24,541 nucleotides of DNA, taken from the NCBI GenBank assembly GCA_902805995.1, contig CADCUU010000300.1:1-24541 (forward strand), read 5' to 3'. Both the position numbers and the translations under genes were made by a program. This document shows, piece after piece, positions 1 through 8,618 of the stretch (the first letter of the stretch is position 1; each line of letters starts with the position of its first letter). A model generated the notes under the pieces. That model did no database searches and was not told the DNA's origin. It saw only the letters and a list, made by a program, of their open reading frames with translations. Origin of the DNA: an uncultured Rubellimicrobium sp. Its GTDB lineage: Bacteria > Pseudomonadota > Alphaproteobacteria > Rhodobacterales > Rhodobacteraceae.

Positions 1-245
1 CCCGGGGGCGTGGCTGGGGCCTTGGCCGGGGCGCCTTGGCTTGCGCGGCCAACCTAAGCGCGGGGGCGGCGCAGGCCAAGGGTGCGGCGCGCGGCGGGAC
101 GGATGGCCGCAGCGTGACGTCCCGGCTTTCTTTCGGGGGCGAAAGACCCTATGTGCACGCATCCCCCCGGGTCAGCCGCGGGGACGGGCCCTGCTGGACG
201 ACATCCCGGCTTGCGCCGTCACACGAACCTTCAAGGAGATATCCG
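1..245 (+). other. rpsO upstream region / 5' leader
   Basis: No protein can be supported here, although one frame stays open into rpsO. The region holds a compact hairpin at 130-145 (CTTTCG stem, GGGG loop, CGAAAG) and a longer-range 8-bp inverted repeat CCTTGGCC (20-27) / GGCCAAGG (74-81). A second CCTTGGC copy at 34-40 could compete for the same 3' arm. The ribosome binding site of rpsO is AAGGAG at 233-238. A leader of this size before rpsO would be compatible with S15 autoregulation, but that is inference. A short frame ending in TAA at 55-57 could be the tail of an upstream gene (truB often precedes rpsO), but its residues match nothing I recognise. Confidence 0.4.
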
Positions 246-515
246 ATGTCGATCACCGCCGAAGACAAGGCCCGCATCCTTTCCGAGTTCGCCACCAAGC
301 CCGGCGACACCGGCTCGCCCGAGGTGCAGGTCGCGATCCTGTCGTCGCGTATCGCGACGCTCACGGAGCACTTCAAGACCCACACCAAGGACAACCACGG
401 CCGCCGTGGCCTCCTGATGATGGTGGCCCAGCGCCGCCGCCTTCTGGACTACGTCAAGGGCAAGGACGAGGGCCGTTACCAGTCGCTGATCGAGCGCTTG
501 GGCCTCCGCCGCTAA
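246..515 (+). CDS. rpsO: 30S ribosomal protein S15
   Basis: S15 is a primary 16S rRNA binding protein of the small subunit platform (central domain) and helps form bridge B4 to the large subunit. The 89-residue product has the usual family length and the all-helical S15 signature: [16 protein letters not shown] near residues 17-32, [16 protein letters not shown] near 41-56 and the basic [10 protein letters not shown] near 61-70. The start is the ATG at 246 because it follows AAGGAG at 7-nt spacing; a longer reading of the same frame has only low-complexity sequence upstream. A strong hairpin terminator follows directly, and pnp comes next, the conserved rpsO-pnp order of proteobacteria. I am confident of identity and start. 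Confidence 0.98.
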   Translation: MSITAEDKARILSEFATKPGDTGSPEVQVAILSSRIATLTEHFKTHTKDNHGRRGLLMMVAQRRRLLDYVKGKDEGRYQSLIERLGLRR

Positions 516-524
516 GAGTTGACC

Positions 525-573
525 GAACCGCACCCTGCCGAACCAAAGCGGTGGGGTGCGGTTCTCCTTTTCA
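525..573 (+). terminator. rpsO-pnp intergenic hairpin terminator/attenuator
   Basis: Perfect 11-bp stem GAACCGCACCC (525-535) with GGGTGCGGTTC (554-564), 18-nt loop, then a T-rich CTCCTTTTC tail. It starts 9 nt after the rpsO stop. In other proteobacteria the rpsO terminator is partly read through into pnp, so this may be an attenuator and not an absolute end. Confidence 0.8.
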
Positions 574-711
574 GGGGCGCGGGCCGGGCTCGACCGGCGC
601 CTTAGACAACCAGAGCCAGGGGCAATGCGGCCCCTCCGAAAACCGGCCCCCAGGAAATGTGAAGTGACAGGGGGGCATCACAGGCGCGAAGGCGCGCCGG
701 AAGGACATTCG
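574..711 (+). promoter_or_regulatory. structured pnp leader with pnp ribosome binding site
   Basis: No gene fits here. There is a hairpin AGGGGC (618-623) / GCCCCT (630-635) with a 6-nt loop, and a GGCGC (576-580) / GCGCC (597-601) pairing further upstream. The pnp Shine-Dalgarno GGAAGG lies at 699-704, 7 nt before the ATG. Enterobacterial pnp is autoregulated through a hairpin leader cut by RNase III; an equivalent here is only a possibility. Confidence 0.35.
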
Positions 712-2850
<2,139 letters not shown>

Positions 2851-2876
2851 TCGACTGCATCGGTTGACGAGATTGG

Positions 2877-2907
2877 AAGGCCCCGGTGGAGACGCCGGGG
2901 CCTTTTG
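2877..2907 (+). terminator. rho-independent terminator of pnp
   Basis: Perfect 10-bp stem AAGGCCCCGG (2877-2886) / CCGGGGCCTT (2895-2904), 8-nt loop, followed by TTTT (2903-2906). It lies 26 nt after the pnp stop codon. Confidence 0.93.
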
Positions 2908-2908
2908 T

Positions 2909-2940
2909 TATCGGATGCCACGCCCCAGAGTTATCCGATA
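2909..2940. repeat. inverted repeat TATCGGAT-N16-ATCCGATA
   Basis: Perfect 8-bp inverted repeat with a 16-nt spacer, just after the pnp terminator and 117 bp before the first L,D-transpeptidase start. The arms are A/T-richer than the surroundings. It could be an operator half-site pair or a second RNA hairpin; it has no T tract of its own. Confidence 0.5.
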
Positions 2941-3056
2941 GCTGGGGGTTTCCCTGACCTTCCGGCCTGCCCGACCCTGCCCTAGGTTGTACGCACCGGA
3001 GCCCGAGGGCCCCGAATCATAGGTGACTTGATCGCCGCCGAGAGGACCCAAGACCC

Positions 3057-3716
3057 ATGCTGACCCGCCGCCGTTTCCTCGCCTCCTCTGCGCTGGCCCT
3101 GTCCGCCGGGCCCGTCCTGGCGCAGGAGCTCGTCTCGGCGCAGGCCCCGCTGATCGAGGATCCGGGCCCGCTCCGGCTTGATATCGGACCGCAGGCAGTC
3201 CAGGCCTCCATGGCCCTGCCGCCGGACGTGGAGGGGGACTACGCGATCCCCGAACGCTACCGCGCCACGGTGGTGCAGGTCGCGCCGGGGCTCGTGCCCA
3301 ACGACATCCATATCGTGCCGCAGAGCTACCATCTGTATTTCATCCTGCCGGGCGACTACGCGATCCGCTACGGCGTCGCGGTCGGGCAGGAAGGCCTGGG
3401 CTGGCACGGGCAGGCGGTGATCGGGCGCAAGGTCGAGTGGCCCTCGTGGCGGCCGACCGACGAGATGATCGAGCGCAACCCCGCGCGGTATTCGAAGTAC
3501 GCGGACGGGATGCCGGGGGGGCCGGACAACCCGCTGGGCGCGCGGGCGCTCTACTTCTTCCAGGGGGACCGGGACACCGCGATCCGCATCCACGGGACCC
3601 TGGAGCCCGCATCCATCGGGGCCTCGGCGTCGAACGGCTGTTTCCGCATGTACAACAGCCATGTGATCGACCTGTACAATCGGGTGCCGCTGGGTGCGCG
3701 GGCTTACGCCTACTGA
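3057..3716 (+). CDS. L,D-transpeptidase (YkuD domain), Tat-type signal peptide
   Basis: Predicted periplasmic L,D-transpeptidase, a class that makes 3-3 peptidoglycan cross-links or attaches proteins or free D-amino acids to the wall through a catalytic cysteine. The 219-residue product begins with a twin-arginine-like signal (TRRRFLASSALALSAG, likely cut after VLA at residue 22), then a Pro/Ala-rich spacer, then the YkuD fold. The catalytic block is IHGT (His179) followed by SNGCFRMYN with Cys195 and Arg197, the family's S-x-G-C-x-R signature. The start at 3057 is set by the signal peptide and GAGAGGA at 3040-3046. A paralogue lies directly downstream. Family identity is firm; substrate and cross-link type cannot be told from sequence. 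Hydrophobic tail and extra domains (LysM, PG-binding) are absent. Confidence 0.92.
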   Translation: MLTRRRFLASSALALSAGPVLAQELVSAQAPLIEDPGPLRLDIGPQAVQASMALPPDVEGDYAIPERYRATVVQVAPGLVPNDIHIVPQSYHLYFILPGDYAIRYGVAVGQEGLGWHGQAVIGRKVEWPSWRPTDEMIERNPARYSKYADGMPGGPDNPLGARALYFFQGDRDTAIRIHGTLEPASIGASASNGCFRMYNSHVIDLYNRVPLGARAYAY

Positions 3717-3752
3717 GCCGTCGCGCTGGGGCCACAAGGGCTGTGGAAACGT

Positions 3753-3795
3753 CGGGCCTCGGGGACCACCCCGGGGCCCGTTCCGTGATTTTGTG
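3753..3795 (+). terminator. hairpin terminator between the L,D-transpeptidase genes
   Basis: A 12-bp stem CGGGCCTCGGGG (3753-3764) / CCCCGGGGCCCG (3769-3780) with one G-U wobble and a 4-nt ACCA loop, followed by TTCCGTGATTTTG. It should largely separate the two tandem genes into different transcripts. Confidence 0.75.
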
Positions 3796-3832
3796 GTAGG
3801 GCCCCCCGGGCAATAAAACCGGGGACAGGTTC

Positions 3833-4387
3833 ATGACGACTCGCCGACGCTTCCTCGCTGCCGGCGCAGCGAGCCTTCTCGCCGCGCCGGCCGTGGCGCA
3901 GCAGGTCGTGCGCATCCCGCGCGACTGGATGCCGACCGATGTGGAGGTAGGGGGATCGCTGCCCGCAGGCACGATCTACGGCGACGTGGAGAACACCTGG
4001 CTCTACCTCGGTCTGGGGGATGGCATGGCGCGGCGCTACAAGATCGCCGTCGGCGCGCCGGGGCGCACCTTCCAGGGCGAGGCCTATGTGGCGCGCAAGG
4101 CCGAGTGGCCGTCCTGGATCCCCACGCGGGAGATGATCGCCATCGAGCCCGAGGTCTACGGCCCCTTCGCGGACGGGCTGCCGGGCGGTCACGCCTCCAA
4201 CCCCCTGGGCGCGCGGGCGCTGTACCTGTACCAGAACGGCCGGGATACCCTTTACCGCATCCACGGCACGCCGCAGCCCTGGACGATGGGGCAGAAGTTC
4301 TCCTCGGGGTGCCTGCGGCTCATCAACGACCACGCCATCGATCTTTACGAGCGGGTGCCGGTGGGCACGCGGGTCGTGGTGGCGTGA
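3833..4387 (+). CDS. L,D-transpeptidase (YkuD domain), second tandem copy
   Basis: A 184-residue paralogue of the preceding gene, with the same N-terminal Tat-like signal (TTRRRFLAAGAASLLAAPAVAQ, likely cut near residue 22) and the same core: KAEWPSWIPTREMI, NPLGARALYLYQ, RIHGT with His144, and SSGCLRLIN with Cys160 and Arg162. It lacks the roughly 35-residue Pro-rich spacer that the first copy has after its signal. It is expected to act on periplasmic peptidoglycan stem peptides. The start at 3833 follows GGGGACAGG (3821-3829). Its stop overlaps the GTG start of the Stealth gene (GTGA at 4384-4387), so the two are probably translationally coupled. This links a wall enzyme with a surface-polysaccharide enzyme. 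Confidence 0.92.
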   Translation: MTTRRRFLAAGAASLLAAPAVAQQVVRIPRDWMPTDVEVGGSLPAGTIYGDVENTWLYLGLGDGMARRYKIAVGAPGRTFQGEAYVARKAEWPSWIPTREMIAIEPEVYGPFADGLPGGHASNPLGARALYLYQNGRDTLYRIHGTPQPWTMGQKFSSGCLRLINDHAIDLYERVPVGTRVVVA

Positions 4388-5337
4388 CGGCCCCGGACGG
4401 TCTGGGACCGATCGACGCCGTCGTCGCCTGGGTTGACGGCGATGACCCGGCCCATGTGGCCAAGCGGCTCCGCTACGGGGCCCAACCCAACGCAGGCCAT
4501 ACGCGGGCCCGCGACGCCACGCGCTTTGCGGCGCGCGGCGAGATCCACTGGTGCCTGTCCTCGATCCTGCGCTTCCTGCCCTGGACGCGGCGCATCTGGC
4601 TCGTCACCGACGATCAGGTGCCGCCGGGGCTCGAACGCTATGGGGACCGCGTCACGGTCGTGGACCACCGGACAATCTTCGCGGGCCACGAGGACCGGCT
4701 GCCGACCTTCAGCTCCCCCAGCATCGGCGCGATGCTGTGGCGCATTCCCGACCTCGCGGAACGATTCATATATTTCAACGACGATGTCTTCGCCTGCCGG
4801 CCCCTCCGGCCCGAGGACTTCTTCGACGGGCCGCGTCCCCTTGTGCGGGGCCGGCTTTATACGCCACGCCGACCACGGCTCCTCAGCCGCCTGCGGGACG
4901 GGCTGAGGCACCAGGGGCTCTGGCCGCAGGCCACGCCGCGATTCAACACGGCGGCCGTTGAATCCGCGCGTCTGCTGGGTCGGACCGAGGTTCTGCAACC
5001 CGCGCATGTTCCGCATGCGTTGCGCCGGTCAACCCTGCAGACGTACTTCGCGGCGCGTCCCGACGTGCTGGACCGCCAGATCGCGCATCGCTTTCGCCAC
5101 GTGCAGCAGTTCTCGGCCGTCGCGCTGGCCGGGGGGCTGGAGCTCGAGGCGGGCGCGCCGCTGTCGCCCATGCCGCCGCTTGTCTACATCGACCCGCCCG
5201 CGGGACCGGTGCCGGAGGAGGCGCTGTCCGCCATCCGCGACGGCACCGTGGCCTTTGGCTGCATCCAGAGCCTCGACCGGGCGGAGGAAGCGACCCTCGC
5301 CCGGATCCGGGCCGTCATGGACGCCGCCTTCCCCTAA
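4384..5337 (+). CDS. Stealth-family polysaccharide phosphotransferase
   Basis: Stealth proteins transfer sugar-1-phosphate units (hexose- or GlcNAc-1-phosphate) to build phosphodiester-linked surface polysaccharides; the family includes eukaryotic GlcNAc-1-phosphotransferase. The 317-residue product shows conserved region 1 (IDAVVAWVDGDDPAH, about residues 10-24), region 2 (RGEIHWCLSSILRFLPWTRRI then VTDDQVPPGL, about 49-84; SPSIGAMLWRIP and FIYFNDDVF, about 113-139) and region 3 (HVPHALRRSTLQTYF then HRFRHVQQFS). No signal or membrane segment is seen, so it acts in the cytoplasm. The GTG at 4384 is chosen because region 1 starts just after it and it overlaps the preceding stop as GTGA. It could in principle be annotated a capsular polysaccharide synthesis protein; its acceptor is unknown. 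Confidence 0.87.
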   Translation: MTAPDGLGPIDAVVAWVDGDDPAHVAKRLRYGAQPNAGHTRARDATRFAARGEIHWCLSSILRFLPWTRRIWLVTDDQVPPGLERYGDRVTVVDHRTIFAGHEDRLPTFSSPSIGAMLWRIPDLAERFIYFNDDVFACRPLRPEDFFDGPRPLVRGRLYTPRRPRLLSRLRDGLRHQGLWPQATPRFNTAAVESARLLGRTEVLQPAHVPHALRRSTLQTYFAARPDVLDRQIAHRFRHVQQFSAVALAGGLELEAGAPLSPMPPLVYIDPPAGPVPEEALSAIRDGTVAFGCIQSLDRAEEATLARIRAVMDAAFP

Positions 5338-5341
5338 GAAA

Positions 5342-5363
5342 CTCGGGGACCGCCGTCCCCGAG
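5342..5363. terminator. bidirectional hairpin terminator
   Basis: Perfect 9-bp stem CTCGGGGAC (5342-5350) / GTCCCCGAG (5355-5363) with a CGCC loop, in the 38-bp gap between the convergent Stealth and peroxiredoxin genes. Neither side has a strong T run, but its position between two stop codons fits a shared terminator. Confidence 0.7.
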
Positions 5364-5375
5364 CGCGCAGACGGC

Positions 5376-6029
5376 TTAGGCGGGCAGCTTGGTCTTGCGC
5401 AGGTAGGGCAGGACGGTCGTGAACTCGCCGAACTTGGCCCGCGCCTCGTCGTCCTTGACCGCGACGGGGATGATGACGTCGTCGCCGGGGGTCCAGTTGG
5501 CGGGGGTGGCCACGCCGTTCTTCACGGAGGCCTGGAGCGCGTCGACCGCGCGCAGGATCTCCGAGAAGTTGCGGCCCACGGTCATGGGATAGGTCATCGA
5601 CAGCTTCAGCTTCTTGTCGGGGCCGATGATGAAGACCGCCCGCACGGTCGCGGTGTCGTTGGGGGTGCGGCCGTCGGGCAGGTAGGCCTCGGCCGGGAGC
5701 ATGTCGAAGGCCTTGGAGATCTGGAGGTCCTTGTCGGCGGCGATGGGGAAGGTCGGCTCGGCGTTGCCGGCGATCTTGATGTCCTCCTTCCAGCGGACAT
5801 GCTCCTCCACGCCGTCCACCGAGACGCCCAGCACCTTCACGCCGCGCTTCTTCCATTCGGCGTCGAGTTGCGCCACGGCGCCGAACTCGGTCGTGCAGAC
5901 GGGGGTGAAGTCCTTGGGATGGGAGAAGATCACGGCCCAGGAGTCGCCCACCCAGTCATGCAGGCTGATTGTGCCCTGGTCAGTTTCCACAGACAGGTTC
6001 GGGATCGTATCGTTGATGCGCAGGCCCAT
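5376..6029 (-). CDS. 1-Cys peroxiredoxin (Prx6 type)
   Basis: Thiol peroxidase reducing hydrogen peroxide and organic hydroperoxides in the cytoplasm. The 217-residue product carries the peroxidatic block SHPKDFTPVCTTE with Cys45 in the PxxxTxxC-type motif. It is the only cysteine in the protein, so no resolving cysteine exists and recycling must use an external thiol such as glutathione or another reductant. KVLGVSVDGVEEHVRWKEDI, the MTYPMTVGRNFSEILRAVDALQ block and the C-terminal NWTPGDDVIIPVAV extension are characteristic of the Prx6 subgroup; length also fits (Prx6 is about 220). The start is the ATG at 6029, which has AAGGGGAG upstream, in preference to an in-frame ATG 18 codons earlier lacking one. 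It is divergent from the aldehyde dehydrogenase gene. Confidence 0.93.
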   Translation of the reverse strand: MGLRINDTIPNLSVETDQGTISLHDWVGDSWAVIFSHPKDFTPVCTTEFGAVAQLDAEWKKRGVKVLGVSVDGVEEHVRWKEDIKIAGNAEPTFPIAADKDLQISKAFDMLPAEAYLPDGRTPNDTATVRAVFIIGPDKKLKLSMTYPMTVGRNFSEILRAVDALQASVKNGVATPANWTPGDDVIIPVAVKDDEARAKFGEFTTVLPYLRKTKLPA

Positions 6030-6068
6030 GTGGCAGCTCCCCTTGTTCATGTCGGCCCTCGGGCTTGG

Positions 6069-6086
6069 CCGGGACCGTTGTCCGGG
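6069..6086. promoter_or_regulatory. imperfect palindrome in peroxiredoxin/ALDH divergent region
   Basis: CCGGGAC (6069-6075), CGTT spacer, GTCCGGG (6080-6086): 7-bp arms with one mismatch, near the middle of the 107-bp gap between the divergent genes. This is a possible shared operator. GC-rich palindromes arise easily at this base composition, so confidence is low. Confidence 0.3.
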
Positions 6087-6136
6087 CAATATAGGCAGGG
6101 ATACAGGGATGCGCTACGGCGCGGGCGGAGAACAAA

Positions 6137-7561
6137 ATGATCGAAAAGCGGCACTTCTACATCGGCGGGGCGTGGGTGGAGCCGCGCGACGGGCGCGAGC
6201 ACGTGGTGATCGATCCTTCGACCGAGGAAGGCGCGGTGACGATCATGCTCGGCGGGCCGCAGGACGTGGATGCGGCGGTGGGCGCCGCCAAGGCCGCCCT
6301 GCCCGGCTGGTCCGCGACCCCGCCCGCGCCGCGGCGCGCGGCGGTGGAGCGCATCCTTGCGGAATACCACAAGCGGGAGCGGGACTTCGCGGAGGCGATC
6401 TCCCTTGAGATGGGGGCGCCCATCGACTTCGCGCTGGCGGAGCAGGCGCCGTCGTTCTCGTGGCATACGGAGAACTTCCTGGAGGCGTTCGACCGGATCG
6501 AGTGGCTGCGGCCGCTGGGGCCCAAGGGCAGCATGATCGCGATGGAGCCCATCGGGGTCGTGGGCCTCATCACGCCGTGGAACTGGCCCGCGAACCAGAT
6601 CGCTCTCAAGGTCATTCCGGCGCTGCTGGCGGGGTGCACGATGGTGCTGAAGCCCTCGGAGCAGTCGCCGCTGTCGGCGGTGGTCGTGGCGGAGATCCTG
6701 CACGCGGCGGGGGTGCCCGCAGGGGTCTTCAACCTTGTCCACGGGGACGGCGCGGGGGCGGGGACGCGGCTTTCGACGCATCCGGATGTGGAGATGATCT
6801 CCTTCACGGGGTCCACCCGCGCGGGGCGGGCGATCACGGTGGCCGCCGCCGACACGTTCAAGCGGGTGACGCTGGAGCTGGGGGGCAAGGGCGCGAACCT
6901 CGTCTTCGCCGACGCCGACGAGCGCGCGGTGGAGCGAGGCGTGCGGCACGTGATGGAGAACACGGGCCAGAGCTGCAACGCGCCGTCGCGGATGCTGGTG
7001 GAGCGGCCGATCTACGAGATGGCGGTGGAGACGGCCCGTGCGGTGGCGGAAGGCACGCGCGTGGGACCGGCCAGCGAGCGCGGGGACCATATCGGGCCCG
7101 TGGTGAACGCGCGCCAGTGGGAGCATGTGCAGGGGCTGATCCAGAAGGGGATCGAGGAAGGGGCGCGGCTTGTCGCGGGCGGTCCGGGGCGGCCGGAGCA
7201 TCTGAACAGGGGCTTCTTCGTGCGGCCCACGGTGTTCGCGGACGTAACCCCTGGCATGAGCATCGAGAAGATCGAGATCTTCGGGCCCGTCCTGTCGATG
7301 CTGCCCTTCGACACCGAGGAGGAGGCACTCGCCATCGCCAACGACACGGCCTACGGCCTGACCAACTACGTCCAGACCGGGGACGAGGCGCGGCGGCACC
7401 GGCTCGCGCGGCAGCTGAAATCGGGAATGGTGGAGATGAACGGCAAGTCGCGCGGGCGGGGCGCGCCGTTCGGGGGGACCAAGGCGTCGGGGCGCGCGCG
7501 CGAGGGCGGCGTCTGGGGGATCGAGGAGTTCCTGGAGGTGAAGGCGATCTCGGGCTGGTGA
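6137..7561 (+). CDS. NAD(P)-dependent aldehyde dehydrogenase
   Basis: Aldehyde dehydrogenase superfamily enzyme oxidising an aldehyde to its acid with NAD(P)+. The 474 residues carry all key elements: PWNWP with the oxyanion Asn149, LKPSE with the cofactor-binding Lys172, the Rossmann FTGSTRAG (223-230), the general base Glu247 in LELGGK, the nucleophile Cys280 in NTGQSCNAPSRM, the EIFGPV motif and the C-terminal PFGGTKASG. The start at 6137 follows GGAG (6127-6130). A terminator 70 bp after the stop suggests a monocistronic unit. The substrate cannot be assigned; neighbours are a peroxiredoxin and a quinone-detoxification-like pair, so a role against reactive aldehydes is plausible but only inferred. 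Confidence 0.92.
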   Translation: MIEKRHFYIGGAWVEPRDGREHVVIDPSTEEGAVTIMLGGPQDVDAAVGAAKAALPGWSATPPAPRRAAVERILAEYHKRERDFAEAISLEMGAPIDFALAEQAPSFSWHTENFLEAFDRIEWLRPLGPKGSMIAMEPIGVVGLITPWNWPANQIALKVIPALLAGCTMVLKPSEQSPLSAVVVAEILHAAGVPAGVFNLVHGDGAGAGTRLSTHPDVEMISFTGSTRAGRAITVAAADTFKRVTLELGGKGANLVFADADERAVERGVRHVMENTGQSCNAPSRMLVERPIYEMAVETARAVAEGTRVGPASERGDHIGPVVNARQWEHVQGLIQKGIEEGARLVAGGPGRPEHLNRGFFVRPTVFADVTPGMSIEKIEIFGPVLSMLPFDTEEEALAIANDTAYGLTNYVQTGDEARRHRLARQLKSGMVEMNGKSRGRGAPFGGTKASGRAREGGVWGIEEFLEVKAISGW

Positions 7562-7631
7562 GGGGCGGCTGCGCGTATTGGCAGGCTCGCCCTTCGCATT
7601 CCTGCACAGATTCGGTTCGGAGCCAGGGAAT

Positions 7632-7655
7632 GGGGGCGCGTCGTGCGCCCCCTTA
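7632..7655 (+). terminator. hairpin terminator after the aldehyde dehydrogenase
   Basis: Perfect 8-bp stem GGGGGCGC (7632-7639) / GCGCCCCC (7645-7652), 5-nt loop, then TTATCTGTT. It ends about 30 bp before the next gene, so that gene's promoter must lie within or before the hairpin, or else it depends on read-through. Confidence 0.75.
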
Positions 7656-7685
7656 TCTGTTGGGCATCCAAGCACGGAGGATGCC

Positions 7686-8618
7686 ATGAGCGGGACCGTC
7701 AACGGGCTGCACCACGTCACGATGATCGCGTCGGGGGCCGTCGCGAACAACGCCTTCTACACCGAGGCCCTGGGCCTGCGGCGCGTCAAGACGACCGTCA
7801 ACTTCGACGCGCCGGACGTCTATCACCTTTACTTCGGCGACGAACTGGGCCGGGCGGGGACGGTGATGACTTCCTTCCCGTTCAAGGGCGCGGCGCGTGG
7901 CCGTCGCGGTGCGGGCGAGGCGGCGGAAACCTCCTTTGCCGTGCCGGCGGGGAGCCTGTCCGCCTGGGAGGAGCGTCTGTCGCCCCTGGGTCCTGTCCGG
8001 CGCGAGACGCGGTTCGGGCAGGAGCGGCTGGCGCTGGAAGGGCCGGACGGCGAGGGGATCGCGCTCGTGGGCGTCGAAGGCGACGCGCGGACGCCCTGGA
8101 CGGGCGTCGTGGGCGAAGAGATGGGCGTGCGGGGGTTTCAGGGCGTGACGCTCTGGCTTCGTGACGCGGGGCCGACGGTCGAGCTTCTGACGCTCATGGG
8201 CTATGACGAGGAGGGGCGCGAGGGAGCGTTCATCCGGATGCGCGCCCGCAACGGGAACGGCGCGGATGTCGTGGACCTGCGCGAGGACCGGAGCCTCCCC
8301 TTTGCCCAGCAGAGCGCGGGGTCGGTGCACCACATCGCGTTTTCCGTCCCCGACCGCGCGGCGCAGGCCGAGGTGCGGCGGGCGCTGTCGGAGGTCGGGT
8401 TCCAGCCCACGCCGTCGATCGACCGCGACTACTTCTACGCGATCTACTTCCGCTCGCCCGGCGGCGTTCTGTTCGAGGTCGCGACGGAGGAGCCGGGCTT
8501 TACCCGCGACGAGGCGGCCGAGGCCCTGGGCACGGCGCTGAAGCTGCCCAAGCAGCACGCCCATCTGCGCGACGCGCTGAAGCGGCAGCTGGAGCCTCTC
8601 GATGGGGTGCAGTCGTGA
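7686..8618 (+). CDS. VOC-superfamily ring-cleaving dioxygenase-like protein (MhqO/MhqA type)
   Basis: Two-domain vicinal-oxygen-chelate protein of the extradiol ring-cleaving dioxygenase type (310 residues, as in the Bacillus MhqO/MhqA group). Likely metal ligands are visible: LHHVTMIA (His9/His10) opening the N-terminal module, VHHIAFSV (His215/His216) opening the C-terminal module, and LFEVATEEPGF (Glu264), followed by a conserved helical tail. Relatives are tied to resistance to hydroquinones and catechols. The ATG at 7686 is selected by GGAGG at 7676-7680; a longer in-frame start at 7578 would run through the upstream terminator. The stop overlaps the GTG of the esterase gene (GTGA). The substrate is unproven; some relatives lack demonstrated dioxygenase activity. 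Confidence 0.87.
   Translation: MSGTVNGLHHVTMIASGAVANNAFYTEALGLRRVKTTVNFDAPDVYHLYFGDELGRAGTVMTSFPFKGAARGRRGAGEAAETSFAVPAGSLSAWEERLSPLGPVRRETRFGQERLALEGPDGEGIALVGVEGDARTPWTGVVGEEMGVRGFQGVTLWLRDAGPTVELLTLMGYDEEGREGAFIRMRARNGNGADVVDLREDRSLPFAQQSAGSVHHIAFSVPDRAAQAEVRRALSEVGFQPTPSIDRDYFYAIYFRSPGGVLFEVATEEPGFTRDEAAEALGTALKLPKQHAHLRDALKRQLEPLDGVQS

Noticed and set aside
1..57. Possible C-terminal tail of truB or another upstream gene ending at TAA 55-57
   Set aside because: Only 18 low-complexity codons, and they do not resemble the expected TruB end.
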